Positions 10,277 to 24,340 of a stretch of DNA of 64,000 nucleotides are shown piece by piece; within the stretch, counting starts at the first letter, position 1; each line of letters starts with the position of its first letter. The stretch spans positions 372,001 to 436,000 of the forward strand of contig NZ_QOUX01000046.1 in the NCBI RefSeq assembly GCF_004116265.1, given 5' to 3'. The stretch is from Anaerobacillus alkaliphilus. GTDB taxonomy: Bacteria; Bacillota; Bacilli; Bacillales; Anaerobacillaceae. Below the pieces are notes generated by a model. That model made no database searches. It worked only from the letters and a program-made list of their open reading frames with translations, and was not told where the DNA came from. A program made the position numbers and the translations under genes.

Positions 10277-13200
10277 TGCGTTGTCACCACCACTTTTTCC
10301 TCTTTAAACGAAGGCATCGGTTCTGAAGCAAAAGTAATTAATTCTAATACTCGTAACAGTGCATCTGCAGTATCAATACTTGTTAAGCAAACAACACCGT
10401 TTTCAACTGACTCGCGACGAATTCTAAAGCCGTCTCTTAAAGGCTGTTTTCCTTTTGTTAATGTGTTAATAACAAATTGCGCTTGACCTTGACGAATAAT
10501 ATCAAGCATATGAGGTTTTGGACCTCCAATTTTGTTGACAACAGTCACTGGGATATTTTCATTTTTTATTCTAGAGGCTGTTCCTTCTGTAGCTAAGATA
10601 TGGTAGCCAATACGATGGAACCTTCTAATTAGTTCTAGAGCCTCTTCTTTATCCTTGTCAGAAACTGTAAATAACACTGAACCATGAGTAGGAATTTTCA
10701 TTCCAGAAGCAACCAATCCTTTATATAGAGCTTTTTCTAAATTAACATCTCGTCCCATTACTTCACCAGTCGATTTCATTTCCGGTCCTAACGTTATATC
10801 AACATCACGAAGCTTGGCAAATGAGAACACCGGTACTTTTACGGATACTTCCTTACTTTCTTGAACGTACCCAGTTTCATACCCTAATTCTTGCAATTTG
10901 ATACCGAGGATCGCTTTTGTTGCTAGATTTGCCATAGGAACACCGGTAATTTTACTTAAAAATGGTACTGTACGACTTGAACGTGGATTTACTTCTAGTA
11001 CATAGATTTCATCTTCATGAAGTACAAATTGAATGTTTAATAATCCAACAATATTTAATCCTTTAGCTAATTTAATTGTGCGCTCAATAATTATCTCTTT
11101 TGTTGCTTCTGTTAAGCTTTGTGGAGGGTATACTGCAATTGAGTCACCAGAGTGAACGCCAGCTCTTTCAATGTGCTCCATAATTCCTGGGATTACTACT
11201 GTTTCACCATCACAAATTGCATCTACTTCTATTTCTTTACCAATTAAATAACGGTCAATTAATACTGGGTGCTTTGGATTTACTCTAGCTGCATTTGTCA
11301 TATATCGTAGTAGTTCTTCTTCGAAATAAACGATTTCCATCGCACGGCCACCTAGTACATATGAAGGTCGAACTAAAACAGGGTAACCAATATGATTGGC
11401 AATTTTTACTGCTTCATCAACACTAGTCGCTGTACGGCCTAGCGGTTGTGGAATTTGTAATTGTTGCAGGGCTTGCTCGAATTTATCACGATTTTCAGCC
11501 GTGTCCATTGCTTCTAATGATGTTCCTAATATCGTGACTCCTCTAGCTTGTAATTCATCTGCTAGATTAATCGCTGTTTGACCACCAAACTGTACAATAA
11601 CTCCTAATGGTTGCTCATGATTAATAATGTGCATTACATCTTCTACTGCTAGTGGCTCGAAGTATAACTTATCTGAAATACTAAAGTCAGTTGAGACTGT
11701 TTCAGGATTGTTATTAATAATAATCGCTTCATATCCAGCTTCTTTAATAGCTAATACTGTATGAACCGTTGCATAGTCAAACTCGATCCCTTGACCAATG
11801 CGAATTGGTCCTGAGCCTAAAACGACAATGCTCTTTTTATCGGTAATGATTGACTCATTTTCATCTTCATATGTGCCGTAAAAATAAGGCGTGAACGATT
11901 CAAATTCAGCAGCACATGTATCTACCATTTTGTATACTGGAATGATCCCTTTCTCATAACGGAAGTCATAGACTTCTCTTTCCGTTGTATTCCAGAATTT
12001 GGCGATGGCATCATCAGAAAAACCAAGCTCTTTTCCTTCCACTAATACTTCTTCATTAAATGGTGCATCTTTAAGTGTCGCTTCAAATTGAATAATTCCT
12101 TGGATTTTATTTAGGAAGAAACGATCAATCTTTGTTAATTCCCAAAGTTGCTCAACTGAATAACCACGACGGAATGCTTCTGCTACGATAAATAAACGTT
12201 CATCGTCTGCTTTATGCAAGCGATGGTCCATTTCTTCTTTTGTTAATGCTTCAAGCTTATCAATCTGAAGATGTAGTACATTAGCTTCTAATGAACGCAC
12301 AGCTTTTAGTAGTGACTCTTCTAGGTTCCTACCGATCGCCATGACTTCTCCAGTTGCTTTCATTTGCGTTCCTAATGTACGATTAGCTGCTTCGAACTTA
12401 TCAAACGGCCAACGTGGGATCTTTGAAACAACATAATCCAAGGCTGGTTCGAAGCTTGCATACGTCGTTTTTGTAATAGGGTTCATAATTTCATCTAGTG
12501 CATAGCCAGCCGCTATTTTAGCAGCTATTTTGGCAATTGGATACCCTGTTGCTTTTGATGCTAATGCTGACGAACGACTAACACGAGGATTAACCTCAAT
12601 AATATAATATTGGTAGCTATCAGGATCTAAGGCAAACTGTACGTTACAACCACCTTCTATTCCTAAAGCTCGAATGATTTTTAATGAAGAGTTACGTAGC
12701 ATTTGATACTCACGGTCTGACAATGTTTGGCTAGGTGCAACTACGATAGAGTCACCTGTATGAATTCCTACTGGATCAATATTTTCCATATTACAAACAA
12801 CGATTGCTTGATCTTTACCGTCGCGCATCACTTCATATTCTACTTCTTTGAATCCAGCGATACTTTTTTCAATTAGACATTGTGTAACAGGACTATACTT
12901 TAAGCCACTTGTAACAATTTCAATTAAATCCTCTTCATTATAAACTAGTCCTCCACCCGTTCCGCCAAGAGTGTAAGCTGGACGAACAATAATTGGATAT
13001 CCAATTTCCTCTACGAATTTATAGGCTTCTTCTAGCGTATGGATAATCGCACTTGCTGGGACTGGTTCATTTAAATCGTTCATTAACGTTCGGAATAAAT
13101 CACGATCCTCTGCTTGCTCAATTGAATGTAGTTTTGTTCCTAGAAGTTCAACATTATACTCTTTAAGAATTCCTGACTTTTCTAACTCGACTGCCATATT

Positions 13201-13488
13201 TAATCCTGTTTGTCCACCAAGTGTCGGTAACAATCCATCAGGACGCTCTTGTCTAATAATACGACTTACAAATTCAAAGGTAATAGGTTCAATATAAACT
13301 TTATCAGCCATTGATGTATCAGTCATAATTGTAGCTGGATTTGAATTAATAAGAATAACCTCATACCCTTCTTCCTTTAACGCCTGGCAAGCTTGTGTCC
13401 CTGCATAATCAAACTCCGCTGCCTGACCAATAACAATTGGTCCTGAACCTATTACTAAAATCTTCTTAATATCTTCACGTCTTGGCAT
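10273..13488 (-). CDS. carB: Carbamoyl phosphate synthase, large subunit (pyrimidine-specific)
   Basis: The synthetase half of carbamoyl phosphate synthase makes carbamoyl phosphate from bicarbonate, ammonia and two ATP. The 1071-residue protein shows the internal duplication typical of Car[24 protein letters not shown] at the start is echoed by [22 protein letters not shown] at about 553, and each half has an ATP-grasp domain with a VNPR motif ([19 protein letters not shown]). The last 140 residues form the MGS-like allosteric domain. Called pyrAB in B. subtilis. It starts 4 bases after the carA stop; its GGAGG overlaps the carA stop region. Confidence 0.97.
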
Positions 13489-13492
13489 GGTG

Positions 13493-14587
13493 TTACCTCC
13501 TAGCTACGGCTTTAGATTCAATATTGTTTTGCATTAGTTCCATAAATCGTTCAAATAAATCGTTTGCATCCTCTGGTCCTGGTGAAGCTTCTGGGTGATA
13601 TTGTACACTGAATGCTGGATAATCTAAATGTTCCATTCCTTCAACCGTTCCATCGTTTACAGCAACATGGGTTACCTCTAATCTTGTATTTCCAACTGTT
13701 TCAGGTTCTACTGTAAACCCGTGGTTTTGTGCAGTTATAGCAATTTTTCCTGTCTTTAATTCTTTCACAGGATGGTTAGACCCACGGTGGCCAAATTTTA
13801 ATTTTGTTGTTTTTGCACCACATGCTAGTGCTAATAGTTGGTGGCCTAGACAGATACCAAAAATCGGTACTTTTCCTAGTAATTCGTTAATCATAGTAAC
13901 CGCTTCTGGAACATCTACTGGGTCCCCAGGGCCATTACTTAACATAATTCCATCTGGATTAAAACGTAAAATTTGTTCACTTGTTGCATTGTAAGGAACG
14001 ACAACAACATCACAGTTTCGATTATTTAATTCTCTTAGAATTCCTTTTTTCATCCCAAAGTCCACTAAGACTACGCGGTACCCTCTTCCTGGACTAGCAT
14101 AAGACTCTTTTGTTGAAACATGAGCAACTTGATCACGTGGTAAAACTAACTTATTTAGTTCATCGACGACTGCATCAACATCCACGTCCATACCGCATAT
14201 TCTTCCACGAAGTGTTCCAACATTTCGGATCATTCTAGTTAACTTTCTTGTATCAATGCCTTCTAACCCTGGAATATTTAGAGCTTTTAATAGTTCGTCA
14301 ATTGACTCTTCATTTCTCCAGTTGCTAGGAAATTTTGCTGCTTCTTTGACAATTAATCCGTTTATTGAAGGAGAAATAGACTCAAAATCATCTCGGTTAA
14401 TTCCGTAATTTCCAATCAAAGGATATGTTAGTGTAACGATTTGTGCACAATAAGATGGATCTGATAAAATCTCCTGATATCCTGTCATCCCTGTATTAAA
14501 AACAACTTCTCCTGACATTTCTCTTGTACTACCGAATCCCTTTCCAACAAAAACTTCACCGTTTTCTAAAATTAATTGACGTTTCAT
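13493..14587 (-). CDS. carA: Carbamoyl phosphate synthase, small (glutaminase) subunit
   Basis: CarA hydrolyses glutamine and feeds ammonia through a tunnel to CarB. The 364-residue protein has the N-terminal CPSase small domain (about 1-165) and a class I amidotransferase domain with the nucleophile in FGICLGHQ and the His-Glu pair in [10 protein letters not shown]. The start at 14587 is chosen because GGAGG stands seven bases before it; it gives the same length as I recall for PyrAA of B. subtilis. The pyrC stop lies just before it. Called pyrAA in Bacillus. Confidence 0.97.
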   Translation of the reverse strand: MKRQLILENGEVFVGKGFGSTREMSGEVVFNTGMTGYQEILSDPSYCAQIVTLTYPLIGNYGINRDDFESISPSINGLIVKEAAKFPSNWRNEESIDELLKALNIPGLEGIDTRKLTRMIRNVGTLRGRICGMDVDVDAVVDELNKLVLPRDQVAHVSTKESYASPGRGYRVVLVDFGMKKGILRELNNRNCDVVVVPYNATSEQILRFNPDGIMLSNGPGDPVDVPEAVTMINELLGKVPIFGICLGHQLLALACGAKTTKLKFGHRGSNHPVKELKTGKIAITAQNHGFTVEPETVGNTRLEVTHVAVNDGTVEGMEHLDYPAFSVQYHPEASPGPEDANDLFERFMELMQNNIESKAVARR

Positions 14588-14589
14588 TG

Positions 14590-16810
<2,221 letters not shown>

Positions 16811-16839
16811 TTATATTGCTCAAACCAAACATATTTAAT

Positions 16840-16957
16840 AAAAAACACCCTTATAAATTCTTATAAGGGTGCAATAAAGAGAGGAATGGGCATCTCTACC
16901 ACCACTCGGCTTTATTTGATAACACCCTTATAAGTCTCTCGTACTTAATTAAAGGGA
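16840..16957 (-). promoter_or_regulatory. PyrR attenuator 3 (pyrP-pyrB gap), diverged binding loop
   Basis: The terminator on the minus strand is CACCCTTATAAG...TTATAAGGGTG followed by TTTTTTATT (16840-16871). Upstream, CCCTTTAATTAAGTACGAG and the following AGACTTATAAGGG (16925-16957) form a PyrR-type stem-loop. Its 3' arm CTTATAAGGGTG (16923-16934) is an exact complement of the terminator's 5' arm, so anti-antiterminator, antiterminator and terminator are mutually exclusive. The loop differs from the AGTCC...GAGGCT core of the other two sites. Confidence 0.85.
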
Positions 16958-16962
16958 TGACG

Positions 16963-18285
16963 CTATGAAATTGCTGATGTTTTGCTTTCCGTTACTTCTT
17001 CATTAAACATCTTGTTTACATCAATTTTTTCTCTACCAGGTAAAACTAAGTTAAGAAAAATTCCAATGATTGTCGCTAAAGCCATACCAGCAATAGAAAA
17101 ACCTGATACCTGGATAAACGCACCACCAATACCGATCACAAGAATTACTGACGAGATAATTAAGTTGCGTTTTTTGCCAAGATCAATTTTATTGTCAATT
17201 AGCATTCTTAAACCAGAAGAAGCGATAATACCGAACAGTAGAATTGACACCCCACCCATAACTGCAGTTGGGATCGTAGAGATTAACGCAGAGATCTTAC
17301 CGACAAATCCAAAAGTGACTGCTAAAATAGCTGCTCCGCCGATAACGAAGACACTGTATACTCTTGTTAAAGCTACGACACCGATATTCTCACCATAAGT
17401 CGTATTTGGTGGTCCACCAATCATAGCAGCGATCATCGTTGCGACTCCGTCACCTAGTAACGAACGGTGTAAACCAGGCTTTTTAATGAAGTTCTTCCCT
17501 ACTACTTTACTTAACACCATTTGATCACCCATGTGCTCAGCAATCGTAACCACTGCGATTGGAACCATAATTGCCATGATCTGCCATGAGAACTGAGGTG
17601 TGTAATTTACAAACATGAACATAAAGTCAGGAGCTTGGAACCAAGAAGCTTCCTTCACTGGAGTCATATCAACCATTCCAAGTAAGAAGGCAAATGTATA
17701 GCCTCCAACAATCCCGAATAAGATAGGAATTAGTCCGAAAAATCCTTTAAAGAACATTGATGATATGATTGTAATCCCTAATGTAACTAGTGCTACTAAG
17801 AAGAAAGTTGGAACGTATACCTTTGGATCAACTGTTAAATCATACATTGCCATATCAATGGCTACACCTGCTAATCCTAAACCGATAACCATAATAACTG
17901 GGCCAACAACGATTGGCGGCAAAAGATTCATTAACCAATTAATCCCACTTACTTTAATTGCAAGTGCTACGCCCCCGTAAACTAATCCTGCAACAAAACT
18001 TCCGATCATTGCCCCTTCTGGTCCGCCTAATGTAGTCGCTGCTATAATTGGGGCAATGAAAGCAAACGAAGAACCTAAGTAAGCAGGTACTTGACCTCTT
18101 GTAATTAATAAGTATGCTAATGTTCCTAGACCACTCGAGACTAAGGCTACTGCTGGACTCAATCCAACAAGGTAAGGAACTAAGATTGTTGCTCCGAACA
18201 TTGCAAATAAATGCTGTAAGCTTAGGATTAACCACTTATCTGCTTTTGGTATTTCTCTGATTCCTACTTCTTTTTGACTATTCAT
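16963..18285 (-). CDS. pyrP: Uracil permease (NCS2 family)
   Basis: PyrP imports uracil with a proton. The 440-residue protein is hydrophobic almost throughout, consistent with the 14 membrane segments of the nucleobase:cation symporter 2 fold. It has the family glutamate in VVTIAEHMGDQM (about 248-259) and GGPPNTTYGENIG (about 294-306), both in the substrate site of UraA-like carriers. It lies between attenuators 2 and 3 in the pyr operon, so uracil uptake is controlled with biosynthesis. Specificity for uracil over uridine or xanthine is supported by the operon context. Confidence 0.95.
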   Translation of the reverse strand: MNSQKEVGIREIPKADKWLILSLQHLFAMFGATILVPYLVGLSPAVALVSSGLGTLAYLLITRGQVPAYLGSSFAFIAPIIAATTLGGPEGAMIGSFVAGLVYGGVALAIKVSGINWLMNLLPPIVVGPVIMVIGLGLAGVAIDMAMYDLTVDPKVYVPTFFLVALVTLGITIISSMFFKGFFGLIPILFGIVGGYTFAFLLGMVDMTPVKEASWFQAPDFMFMFVNYTPQFSWQIMAIMVPIAVVTIAEHMGDQMVLSKVVGKNFIKKPGLHRSLLGDGVATMIAAMIGGPPNTTYGENIGVVALTRVYSVFVIGGAAILAVTFGFVGKISALISTIPTAVMGGVSILLFGIIASSGLRMLIDNKIDLGKKRNLIISSVILVIGIGGAFIQVSGFSIAGMALATIIGIFLNLVLPGREKIDVNKMFNEEVTESKTSAIS

Positions 18286-18314
18286 ATTTCTTCCTCCTCT
18301 AAGATAACTTCATA

Positions 18315-19015
<701 letters not shown>

Positions 19016-19021
19016 CTAATA

Positions 19022-19140
19022 AAAAAACCTCTCACCCATTGATGAGAGGTTTTCTGTGTACACGTAATAAACAGACATAGATATACTATCTGTACGTTTT
19101 CACAATTCCTTCTCAGCCTCACGGGACTGTAGTTAAAGGG
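19022..19140 (-). promoter_or_regulatory. PyrR attenuator 1 (pyrR leader)
   Basis: On the minus strand the leader holds CCCTTTAACTACAGTCCCGT followed by GAGGCTGAGAAGG (19108-19140), the PyrR-binding loop. It ends in the terminator AACCTCTCA...TGAGAGGTT with a T-run (19022-19052). It lies just downstream of the pyr promoter. Confidence 0.93.
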
Positions 19141-19163
19141 AACACTATATTCTTGTCTACTTC

Positions 19164-19192
19164 ATTATGTCAGGTTTTAAAATCTATGTCAA
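19164..19192 (-). promoter_or_regulatory. SigA-type promoter of the pyr operon
   Basis: TTGACA (19187-19192) and CATAAT (19164-19169) are separated by exactly 17 bases on the minus strand. The -35 box overlaps the end of ylyB. Transcription would begin near 19157, just before attenuator 1. Confidence 0.85.
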
Positions 19193-20112
19193 CGAGAACT
19201 TTTTCGAATTTCGTCGAGTAAGTAATTAAAATCATCAGGAACATCTCGTTCAAAAGTTAGTCTCTCACCCGTTACTGGGTGTGTAAACCCTAATACAGCT
19301 GCGTGTAGTGCTTGGCCTTCAATTGGTAACTTAAGTGTTCGTGGAGGTCCATACTTTGGATCACCAGCTAATGGGTGTCCAATATATTTCATGTGAACAC
19401 GAATTTGATGTGTACGGCCTGTTTCAAGCCGACATTCTACCAAAGTAAATTCCTTTAAACGCTCTAAAACGGTAAAATGAGTTACTGCATCACGACTATT
19501 ATCATCTGTAACAGTCATACTTTGTCGGTCTTGCTTATCTCGTCCAATCGGTGCATCAATTGTCCCATGATCATGGGCAATCACACCATGGGCAATTCCT
19601 TTATAAATCCGTGTTGTTGTTTTATCTTTTAATTGGTTTACCAATGACTCATGTGATTTATCATTCTTAGCTACCATCAATAGGCCTGATGTATCTTTAT
19701 CAATACGATGAACGATACCAGGACGTAAGACCCCGTTAATACCAGATAAATCCTTGCAATGTGCCATTAACCCATTAACTAATGTACCAGTCAAATGACC
19801 AGGTGCTGGATGCACAACCATCCCACGTGGTTTGTTCACAACCAGAACGTGTTCATCCTCATAAACAATATCCAGATCCATTTCCTCTGGTTCGGCATCA
19901 AGCAATTGTGGTTCAGGAACATGTAAAACCACGTGATCATTCATTTGACACTTGTAATTGCTCTTAACGTTATTTCCATTAACAGTAAGATTCCCTTCTT
20001 TCATCCACTGTTGTACCTGAGTTCGTGACCAATCGTTTTCTTGCGATGAAAGCCATTTATCTAGACGTTCATTTTGTGCTTCTTCATTTATAATCCATTC
20101 AAAAGTTTCCAT
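19189..20112 (-). CDS. ylyB: RluD-family pseudouridine synthase YlyB
   Basis: A 307-residue RNA pseudouridine synthase. It has an N-terminal S4 RNA-binding domain (about 14-75) and the RluA/RluD catalytic domain with RPGIVHRIDKDTSGLL (about 132-147), where the Asp after HRI is the nucleophile. Motif GRTHQIRVH follows at about 233-241. The family modifies 23S rRNA; the exact target uridines are not shown by sequence. The start codon overlaps the lspA stop by one base (TAATG), so the pair is coupled. The order lspA-ylyB-pyrR matches B. subtilis. Confidence 0.95.
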   Translation of the reverse strand: METFEWIINEEAQNERLDKWLSSQENDWSRTQVQQWMKEGNLTVNGNNVKSNYKCQMNDHVVLHVPEPQLLDAEPEEMDLDIVYEDEHVLVVNKPRGMVVHPAPGHLTGTLVNGLMAHCKDLSGINGVLRPGIVHRIDKDTSGLLMVAKNDKSHESLVNQLKDKTTTRIYKGIAHGVIAHDHGTIDAPIGRDKQDRQSMTVTDDNSRDAVTHFTVLERLKEFTLVECRLETGRTHQIRVHMKYIGHPLAGDPKYGPPRTLKLPIEGQALHAAVLGFTHPVTGERLTFERDVPDDFNYLLDEIRKSSR

Positions 20113-20576
20113 TATTTTTTCTCCCTTGTCTTTCCTTCTTCTAAAAGTATTTGTAATATTAATACCCCTACCCCAATAACTAATGCCATATCTGCTACGT
20201 TAAAAATTGCAAAATCATATGTGAATATATAAACATCAATGAAGTCAACAACTTCTCCACGGAATAGACGGTCAATAAAGTTACCTAATGCCCCACCTAA
20301 AACAAGACCTAATGAAATTCCTAAAAGCTTACTTTCCCTCGTATGTTTGTTTATGTAATAAACAACAAAAGCAACTACAAATAGAGTGACGATAAAAAAT
20401 AACCACATCTGTCCTTGCAAAATTCCAAACGCTGCTCCTTTGTTACGATGTGAAGTAAGATAAAGTAAATTTTCAATAATGGGTATTTGTTGATGAAGTG
20501 ACATTTGTGTAATAACAAGCCACTTTGTTACCTGATCTAAAACAAGTACAATTAGTGCTAATATGTAATATCTCAC
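20112..20576 (-). CDS. lspA: Lipoprotein signal peptidase (signal peptidase II)
   Basis: LspA is an aspartyl protease in the cytoplasmic membrane that removes signal peptides from diacylated prolipoproteins. The 154-residue protein has four hydrophobic segments, the [12 protein letters not shown] motif (about 42-53) and the two catalytic aspartates in [18 protein letters not shown] and [10 protein letters not shown]. It starts with GTG after GGAGG. It is upstream of and coupled to ylyB. Confidence 0.97.
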   Translation of the reverse strand: MRYYILALIVLVLDQVTKWLVITQMSLHQQIPIIENLLYLTSHRNKGAAFGILQGQMWLFFIVTLFVVAFVVYYINKHTRESKLLGISLGLVLGGALGNFIDRLFRGEVVDFIDVYIFTYDFAIFNVADMALVIGVGVLILQILLEEGKTREKK

Positions 20577-20695
20577 CTATAGTTCCTCCGCTTCCCTTAT
20601 GTTCATCTCTTAAGCATTTTAGCACAGCTGTAAGTTTTGAACAATCTTGGGGTAGCAGACTAACGACAAAATGAATAAAAGCTAACAATTAAGAT

Positions 20696-20715
20696 AGAAG
20701 GGGATAACCCCTTCT
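20696..20715 (-). terminator. Hairpin at the end of ylyA
   Basis: AGAAGGGG and CCCCTTCT form an 8-bp stem with a 4-base loop overlapping the ylyA stop codon. The following sequence is only moderately T-rich, so termination may be partial. Confidence 0.6.
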
Positions 20716-21397
20716 ATTCATTTTCATCGCTATCTTCAAGGTGGCGATCTAATTGATCCATATAGTGATCGTAGTGGACATTCCGTTGAAAATCAACACT
20801 GTCATCACCTTTATAACCTTCAATGTCCGTAGAAGCGATGGCTTCAACTTCTTCTACATAACCAATTAACTCTTGCTGAATTATACTCGAGTCCTCAAAC
20901 ACCATGGAATTATCATTAAATGTGGCTACAGACTGCCAGGCATCTTCAGCATCAAATTCAGTTTCTCGGTCATTGTCATCAAAAACAAACTCGTCAAAGC
21001 CTTTTAAAACATCTTCTTCAACAGGTCGTTCTCTTGCAATTTCTTTTTCCTTACTAAACTCAATCGTTGTTCTCGCTGTTGGTAGTGCTTGTAAACGTTC
21101 GAATGGAATTTCATTCCCTGATACTTCACAAATTCCATACGTACCTTTTTCCATTCTATCCAATGCAGCCAAAACATCTTCATATTCTTGATGAATATGT
21201 TCAAATAGAGCTAGGTCCTTTTCTCTTTCAAACTGAGCTGTACCAATATCCGCTGGATGGTTATCATAAACCGATAGTTCCCCTATAGAGAAGGATAGTG
21301 ACTTATTAAGGCCATAGCGGTCTAGTTCTCGGATTCTTTCCTCTAGACGGTCTTTTTCAGTGATTAATTGCTGCTTTATCATATCATATTTACCCAT
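20714..21397 (-). CDS. ylyA: DksA/TraR-like protein YlyA with a degenerate zinc finger
   Basis: A 227-residue acidic, soluble protein. The N-terminal half is a charged helical hairpin, followed by a DksA/TraR-type segment YGICEVSGNEIPFERLQALP. Only the first of the four zinc-finger cysteines remains; the second position is Ser and the later pair is missing, so zinc binding is unlikely. B. subtilis YlyA is reported to act on sigma-G-dependent transcription, and its neighbours here (ileS, lspA) are the same. The start at 21397 is chosen because GGAGG lies eight bases before it. Function is inferred from the homologue. Confidence 0.88.
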   Translation of the reverse strand: MGKYDMIKQQLITEKDRLEERIRELDRYGLNKSLSFSIGELSVYDNHPADIGTAQFEREKDLALFEHIHQEYEDVLAALDRMEKGTYGICEVSGNEIPFERLQALPTARTTIEFSKEKEIARERPVEEDVLKGFDEFVFDDNDRETEFDAEDAWQSVATFNDNSMVFEDSSIIQQELIGYVEEVEAIASTDIEGYKGDDSVDFQRNVHYDHYMDQLDRHLEDSDENE

Positions 21398-21487
21398 CTT
21401 ACGAACCTCCTTTGGAAAAGATGGTTTCAATTGTAGTTTATCCTTACAATAAAAGCTTAGCCGAAACAAGATTTGCTAAATGAATGT

Positions 21488-21526
21488 AAAAAAAGCAAAA
21501 CTAGGCTTACTGCCTTGTTTTGCTTT
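21488..21526 (-). terminator. Intrinsic terminator of ileS
   Basis: On the minus strand GCAAAAC and AGGC pair with GCCT and GTTTTGC, followed by TTTTTTTAC. It lies directly after the ileS stop. Confidence 0.88.
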
Positions 21527-21532
21527 CTTTTT

Positions 21533-24292
21533 TTAATAATGATTTTTCACTACATCTGCACAACTTAAGCAAAGTGTCGGGTGTGCCTCGTCTTGGCCTA
21601 CTGTTTCAGTAACAACCCAACAGCGTTCGCATGTCTCACCCGCTGCTTTTTCTACAACTATGGCTAATGTTTCAAATCGTTGGGCTTCAGTCGGCGCTAC
21701 TTCAAAATCACCAGCAACTACAGCTTTAGAAACGATGAATAGCTTTTCTAGTTCACCAATTGATGTAAGCAATTCTTTTACATCTTTGTTTGGATATAAT
21801 TTAATTCCTGCTGTTAGTGACTTACCAATAATTTTTTGATTTCTCGCCGTTTCTAGTGCCTTTAAAACATCATCACGTAATTCTAACACCTGATCCCATT
21901 TAGCTTCAATCACTTCATTATAAACAGATGTGTTCTCCTCAGGCATATCTGTTAATTGTACACTTTCGGTTTCTACATCCGGAATAAATGGCCAAACCTC
22001 ATCTGCTGTATGCGGAAGAATTGGCGTTACAAGCTTTGTTAAAGAAACTAATACTTCATACATGACTGTTTGAATTGATCGTCTGCTAGGATCATTCTTA
22101 TGTTGGATATATAACGTATCTTTGGCTATATCCATGTAGAAAGAACTTAATTCAATAGAGCAGAAATTATGAATTTTATTATAAACACCTGCAAACTGAT
22201 ACAGGTCATAATTTCCTTTCACTTCTTTAATTAATTTATTTAACTTTATTAAGACATAGCGATCTAATTCAGGTAAATTCTCTAAGCTTACACGGTCTGT
22301 TGCCGGATTAAAATCATGAAGATTTCCTAATAAGAATCGGAACGTGTTACGAATTTTACGATAAACTTCCGCAACTTGTTTTAAAATATCATCAGAGACA
22401 CGAACATCTGCTTGATAGTCAACTGACGCTACCCATAAGCGAAGAATATCTGCACCAAGCTGCTTCATTACATCATTTGGTACCACAACGTTCCCTAAAG
22501 ATTTACTCATTTTTCTACCTTCACCATCTAAGACAAAACCATGGCTTAATACACCTTTATATGGGGCTTTCCCTGAGACTGCAACTGAAGTCGATAAAGA
22601 AGAGTTAAACCAACCACGATATTGGTCAGAACCTTCAAGATAAAGATCAGCAGGACGTTCTAGGTCATCACGTTCAACTAAAACTGATTGATGAGATGAT
22701 CCTGAGTCAAACCAAACATCCATAATGTCAGTTTCTTTCGTAAACTGGCCATTAGGACTTTGTTGCGAAGTAAATCCTTCTGGTAATAACTGCTTAGCGT
22801 CCCATTCAAACCAGATATTTGATCCATGTTCTCTAAATAAATTCGAAACGTGATCAATTGTTTCATCTGTGATAATTGGCTCATTATCTTCCCCGTAAAA
22901 GACCGGAATCGGTACACCCCAAGCGCGCTGTCTTGAAATACACCAGTCACCACGATCACGAACCATGTTGTAAAGTCTCGTTTCTCCCCAAGCAGGCACC
23001 CACTCAACTTCTTTAATAGAAGTTAATAGTTCCTCACGGAAGTCTTTAATCGAAGCGAACCATTGAGCAGTAGCTCTAAAAATAACGGGTTTTTTCGTTC
23101 TCCAATCATGTGGATAAGAGTGCGTCATAAATGCAAGTTTTAGTAAAGCTCCTACTTCAGTTAACTTCTCTGTGATCGGCTTGTTCGCTTCATCGTAAAA
23201 CAATCCTTCAAATCCAGGTGCCTCACTTGTAAAGCAACCCTTGTCATCAACCGGACATAACACTTCAAGGTTATATTTTTGGCCAACGATAAAGTCATCT
23301 TCCCCATGACCGGGAGCAGTGTGAACACAACCTGTACCGGCATCTAAAGTAACGTGGTCACCTAAAATAACTAATGATTCACGGTCGTAGAAAGGATGTA
23401 TTGCCGTTACGAATTCAAGTTCAGCACCTTTTACTTTATTTACAACTTCATAATTTTCCCATTCAAATACTTTTACCAAGTTTTCTAACAGCCCAGAAGC
23501 AACTACGTATTTCTCATCATTCACTTTTACAACTGAGTATTCTAATTCAGGATGTAAACAAATGGCTAAATTTGCTGGGATCGTCCATGGAGTTGTTGTC
23601 CAAATAACAATTTTTTCGTCACCTTGTAAAACATTTTTCCCATCTTTAACTTTGAAACCAACATAAATAGAAGGGGAACGTTTATCTTGATACTCAATTT
23701 CAGCTTCAGCAAGAGCAGATTCTGATGATGGAGACCAATAAACAGGCTTTTTACCTTTGTAAATATAGCCTTTTTTCGCCATATCGCCGAATACTTTAAT
23801 TTGCTGAGCTTCGTATGATTTATGAAGAGTAATATAAGGGTTTTCCCAGTCACCTCGAACACCTAAACGCTTGAATTGCTCTCGTTGACGATCAACTTGA
23901 TCAAGGGCATATTCTTCACAAAGTTTTCTGAATTCAGCAACTGTTAGCTCTTTACGTTTTACTTTCCCATTTTTAGTAAGAGCTGTTTCGATTGGTAATC
24001 CGTGAGTATCCCAACCAGGTACGTAAGGTGCTTGAAAACCAGCCATTGATTTATAGCGTACAATGAAATCTTTTAAAATTTTATTTAAGGCGTGGCCTAT
24101 ATGAATATCTCCATTCGCATAAGGTGGTCCATCGTGTAATACATATAAAGGTAGACCCTTTGTTCTTTCTTGAACCTTTTTGTAGATATTCAATTCATTC
24201 CACTTTTCTTGGATTTGTGGTTCACGATTCGGTAAATTCCCACGCATCGGAAATTCCGTTTTAGGCATTAGTAATGTGTCTTTGTAATCCAT
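21533..24292 (-). CDS. ileS: Isoleucyl-tRNA synthetase
   Basis: IleS charges tRNA-Ile and edits mis-activated valine. The 919-residue class I synthetase has the HIGH motif in [14 protein letters not shown] (about 56-69), the KMSKS loop in [10 protein letters not shown], an editing domain between them, and a C-terminal zinc knuckle of CERC and CLSC. The start at 24292 ([14 protein letters not shown]) is set by GGAGG and by the family N-terminus; the open frame continues upstream into a repeat element and should not be used. Expression is controlled by the upstream T-box. Confidence 0.97.
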   Translation of the reverse strand: MDYKDTLLMPKTEFPMRGNLPNREPQIQEKWNELNIYKKVQERTKGLPLYVLHDGPPYANGDIHIGHALNKILKDFIVRYKSMAGFQAPYVPGWDTHGLPIETALTKNGKVKRKELTVAEFRKLCEEYALDQVDRQREQFKRLGVRGDWENPYITLHKSYEAQQIKVFGDMAKKGYIYKGKKPVYWSPSSESALAEAEIEYQDKRSPSIYVGFKVKDGKNVLQGDEKIVIWTTTPWTIPANLAICLHPELEYSVVKVNDEKYVVASGLLENLVKVFEWENYEVVNKVKGAELEFVTAIHPFYDRESLVILGDHVTLDAGTGCVHTAPGHGEDDFIVGQKYNLEVLCPVDDKGCFTSEAPGFEGLFYDEANKPITEKLTEVGALLKLAFMTHSYPHDWRTKKPVIFRATAQWFASIKDFREELLTSIKEVEWVPAWGETRLYNMVRDRGDWCISRQRAWGVPIPVFYGEDNEPIITDETIDHVSNLFREHGSNIWFEWDAKQLLPEGFTSQQSPNGQFTKETDIMDVWFDSGSSHQSVLVERDDLERPADLYLEGSDQYRGWFNSSLSTSVAVSGKAPYKGVLSHGFVLDGEGRKMSKSLGNVVVPNDVMKQLGADILRLWVASVDYQADVRVSDDILKQVAEVYRKIRNTFRFLLGNLHDFNPATDRVSLENLPELDRYVLIKLNKLIKEVKGNYDLYQFAGVYNKIHNFCSIELSSFYMDIAKDTLYIQHKNDPSRRSIQTVMYEVLVSLTKLVTPILPHTADEVWPFIPDVETESVQLTDMPEENTSVYNEVIEAKWDQVLELRDDVLKALETARNQKIIGKSLTAGIKLYPNKDVKELLTSIGELEKLFIVSKAVVAGDFEVAPTEAQRFETLAIVVEKAAGETCERCWVVTETVGQDEAHPTLCLSCADVVKNHY

Positions 24293-24340
24293 AATTTTAT
24301 CCTCCACTAATATAGTAAAAACATTGTAATAAAAATAAAA

